From NCBI GenBank assembly GCA_016930275.1, contig JAFGHA010000221.1, forward strand, positions 1 through 34,064: a stretch of DNA of 34,064 nucleotides. The letters run 5' to 3'. The notes below the pieces were generated by a model, which did no database searches, had not been told where the DNA came from, and saw nothing but the letters and a program-made list of their open reading frames with translations. The stretch is from Chitinispirillaceae bacterium. Its GTDB lineage: Bacteria; Fibrobacterota; Chitinivibrionia; Chitinivibrionales; Chitinispirillaceae. Positions 32,764-34,064 of this stretch are shown here, in pieces. The number at the start of each line of letters is the position of its first letter. Within the stretch, counting starts at the first letter, position 1. A program made the translations under genes and the position numbers.

Positions 32764-33510
32764 GTGAAACGTATCAGCTGCAGTTCGGTAATGGCCATTT
32801 GTGTATGCATCGGCGCCATCGGAGGGCGTTTGCCGGTGCGTGCTCAGGCGGCCACCGGCACCGTACCGGTGTCGGAAGATACAGCGATTGTCGATACGCC
32901 GTCAACCGGTGCGGCCGATGCAACGGTTGCTGCGTCACCGGCGGCGGAGTTTCCTCTCTGTACACTGATGATCTCCACCGATCCCGAAAGTGCTTCGGTG
33001 ACACTCGACGGCACCCTGTTCGGGCAGACGCCGTTGCAGATATCAAATATCGATACCGGTGCGCATGTACTGCTGCTTCAGAAGGTCGGGTACTATCAGA
33101 AGCGGGTCGCATTCTCCCTGCCTTCACCGGGAACTTCCCCGATGAATTTTAAATTGACCTCTCCCGGGCGGATTGAAATCACGACGATACCGGACGGAGC
33201 CGCAGTGAAAATCAACGGGACGCAACGGGGGGTGACGCCGTTGGTCGATTCTCTGGTCAAACCTGGTAAATACCGGATTGAAGTGGTGAAAGAAGGATAC
33301 CAGCCTTCGGCGAAAACCATGGATGTTTCGGGAGGGGCGATCGTGCATTTTACCGATTCACTCCTGAGTACGGCTCCCCAACCGGTGGCGACACCTCAGA
33401 AACCGGAACGGGAAAAAGGAAAATTTTTCACGGTCGGCGTGGTGGCAGGAGTATTCGGGCTGTTCATGCTGGTACTCGCGATCATCGAAGCCAGGGATTT
33501 CGGCGGGTGA
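32764..33510 (+). CDS. PEGA-domain protein with signal peptide and C-terminal helix
   Basis: This 248-residue protein has a signal peptide (VKRISCSSVMAICVCIGAIGG), an Ala/Thr/Pro-rich linker and two PEGA domains at about 65-118 (ISTDPESASVTLDGTLFGQTPLQI) and 132-187 (TTIPDGAAVKINGTQRGVTPL). A single transmembrane helix follows at about 221-241 (FFTVGVVAGVFGLFMLVLAII). PEGA domains are small beta-sheet modules in surface or periplasmic proteins, often of unknown ligand. GTG 32764 is chosen because AAGGGAG sits six bases upstream; TTG 32758 would leave no spacing. The stop overlaps the start of the FGE-like gene (GTGA), which suggests one operon. Confidence 0.8.
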   Translation: MKRISCSSVMAICVCIGAIGGRLPVRAQAATGTVPVSEDTAIVDTPSTGAADATVAASPAAEFPLCTLMISTDPESASVTLDGTLFGQTPLQISNIDTGAHVLLLQKVGYYQKRVAFSLPSPGTSPMNFKLTSPGRIEITTIPDGAAVKINGTQRGVTPLVDSLVKPGKYRIEVVKEGYQPSAKTMDVSGGAIVHFTDSLLSTAPQPVATPQKPEREKGKFFTVGVVAGVFGLFMLVLAIIEARDFGG

Positions 33511-34064
33511 TTTTTTATCGCACCGGATGTCTTCCGGTATTCCGAAGAATCGCGCTGCCGGTAATCTGTCTTTTCGGTTTCCCGGGTGCGCAGATGGTAT
33601 CCGTTCCGGCCGGTTCCTTTCAGATGGGAAACGACAACGGCGACTGCGACGAAAAACCGGTGCATACGGTTTCCCTTTCCTCATTCTCCCTGCAGTGCCG
33701 CGAAGTGACCGAAGCCGCCTACGAGGCATGTGTCCGTGCCGGTCGCTGTTCCCCGGCGCACTATGACGACAGTACCTGCAACGCCTGGAACGGAAGAAGA
33801 TTTGTCAAGGTTCGGGTGCCTGCCGCCGTGCGCGGTGAGGACTATCCCGTGGTGTGTGTCACCTGGCAGCAGGCGCGGCAGTACTGCAGGGCGAACGGAA
33901 TGGATCTTCCCACCGAGGCGCAGTGGGAGTATGCGGCCAGGGCAGGAACCGTGCAGACGGCCGCCACCGCGGCAACGGAACGGAAGGAGGGGCCGGTGGC
34001 AGCCGGTTCCGGTGTTCCGAACGGCTTGGGGCTGTATGACATGCTCGGAAACGTGTGGGAGTGG
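33507..34064 (+). CDS. formylglycine-generating-enzyme-like (SUMF1) secreted protein, cut by the window edge
   Basis: At least 186 residues are in the window. GTG 33507 overlaps the PEGA stop as GTGA, and a basic then hydrophobic stretch (RRIALPVICLFGFPGA) is the signal peptide. Then comes the SUMF1/FGE-sulfatase fold: VSVPAGSFQMGNDNGDCDEKPVHTVSLSSFSL, REVTEAAYEACV, YPVVCVTWQQARQYCRANG, LPTEAQWEYAARAG and GLYDMLGNVWEW at the edge. The fold includes real formylglycine-generating enzymes and catalytically inactive relatives; the copper-binding Cys pair of true FGEs lies further on, outside the window. A structural or maturation role together with the PEGA protein is plausible. An internal ATG at 33594 would lose the signal peptide. 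Confidence 0.8.
   Translation, partial: MIFYRTGCLPVFRRIALPVICLFGFPGAQMVSVPAGSFQMGNDNGDCDEKPVHTVSLSSFSLQCREVTEAAYEACVRAGRCSPAHYDDSTCNAWNGRRFVKVRVPAAVRGEDYPVVCVTWQQARQYCRANGMDLPTEAQWEYAARAGTVQTAATAATERKEGPVAAGSGVPNGLGLYDMLGNVWEW

Overview
The window reads as chromosome of a Gram-negative, probably anaerobic bacterium. It has an LptD outer-membrane LPS-assembly protein, many secreted proteins with signal peptides, a C-terminal T9SS-like beta-sandwich on a secreted protease, a PEGA protein next to a formylglycine-generating-enzyme-like protein, several Fe-S and radical-SAM enzymes, and mostly short, tightly packed operons of about 50% GC. This style fits the FCB group, and I would guess Fibrobacterota (Chitinispirillum/Chitinivibrio-like). 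That placement is inference; no rRNA or other marker gene is present. No tRNA, rRNA, CRISPR array, transposase or phage gene was found.

Layout. 1-2907: envelope and spatial-organisation genes. These are a membrane-anchored TPR protein (cut by the left edge), a stand-alone receiver domain, and an unusual fusion of a ParA/MinD-type ATPase to a transmembrane helix, a LysM-like domain and an M23 (LytM) peptidase. 3119-7222: a large secreted TPR protein, a 670-bp AT-richer gap with inverted repeats, and a secreted alpha/beta hydrolase ended by a strong terminator. 7620-16720: an apparently undescribed small-molecule or acyl-modifying locus. It holds two cobalamin-type radical SAM enzymes, an N-terminal-proline tautomerase-like protein, an alpha/beta hydrolase with a Cys nucleophile, two AMP-forming acyl ligases and an acyl carrier protein. 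Many of these genes overlap by a few bases. There is no ketosynthase or NRPS condensation domain. A U32-type Fe-S protein at 19158-20300 may belong to the same chemistry.

16779-21369 (minus strand): a secreted papain-like protease with its small secreted partner, the U32 protein and a secreted protein of unknown function. 22119-24530 (plus): a four-helix membrane protein, a small probable outer-membrane barrel and a leucine-rich-repeat protein. 24535-27577: an FAD-linked 2-hydroxyacid dehydrogenase-like oxidase, a glycyl-radical-enzyme activase with no partner enzyme in the window, and a classical 4-oxalocrotonate tautomerase-like protein. 27858-29443: a two-gene operon of an integrase-SAM-like protein without catalytic domain and a PP-loop thiouridylase-like protein. 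29519-32570 (minus): ndk followed by lptD. 32764-34064: a PEGA protein and an FGE-like protein cut by the right edge.

Gene-poor gaps carry several palindromic elements (5260/5512, 9131-9215, 12993-13075, 21570-21626, 23642-23688). They look like small non-autonomous or REP-like repeats rather than regulatory sites, but this is inferred from structure alone.
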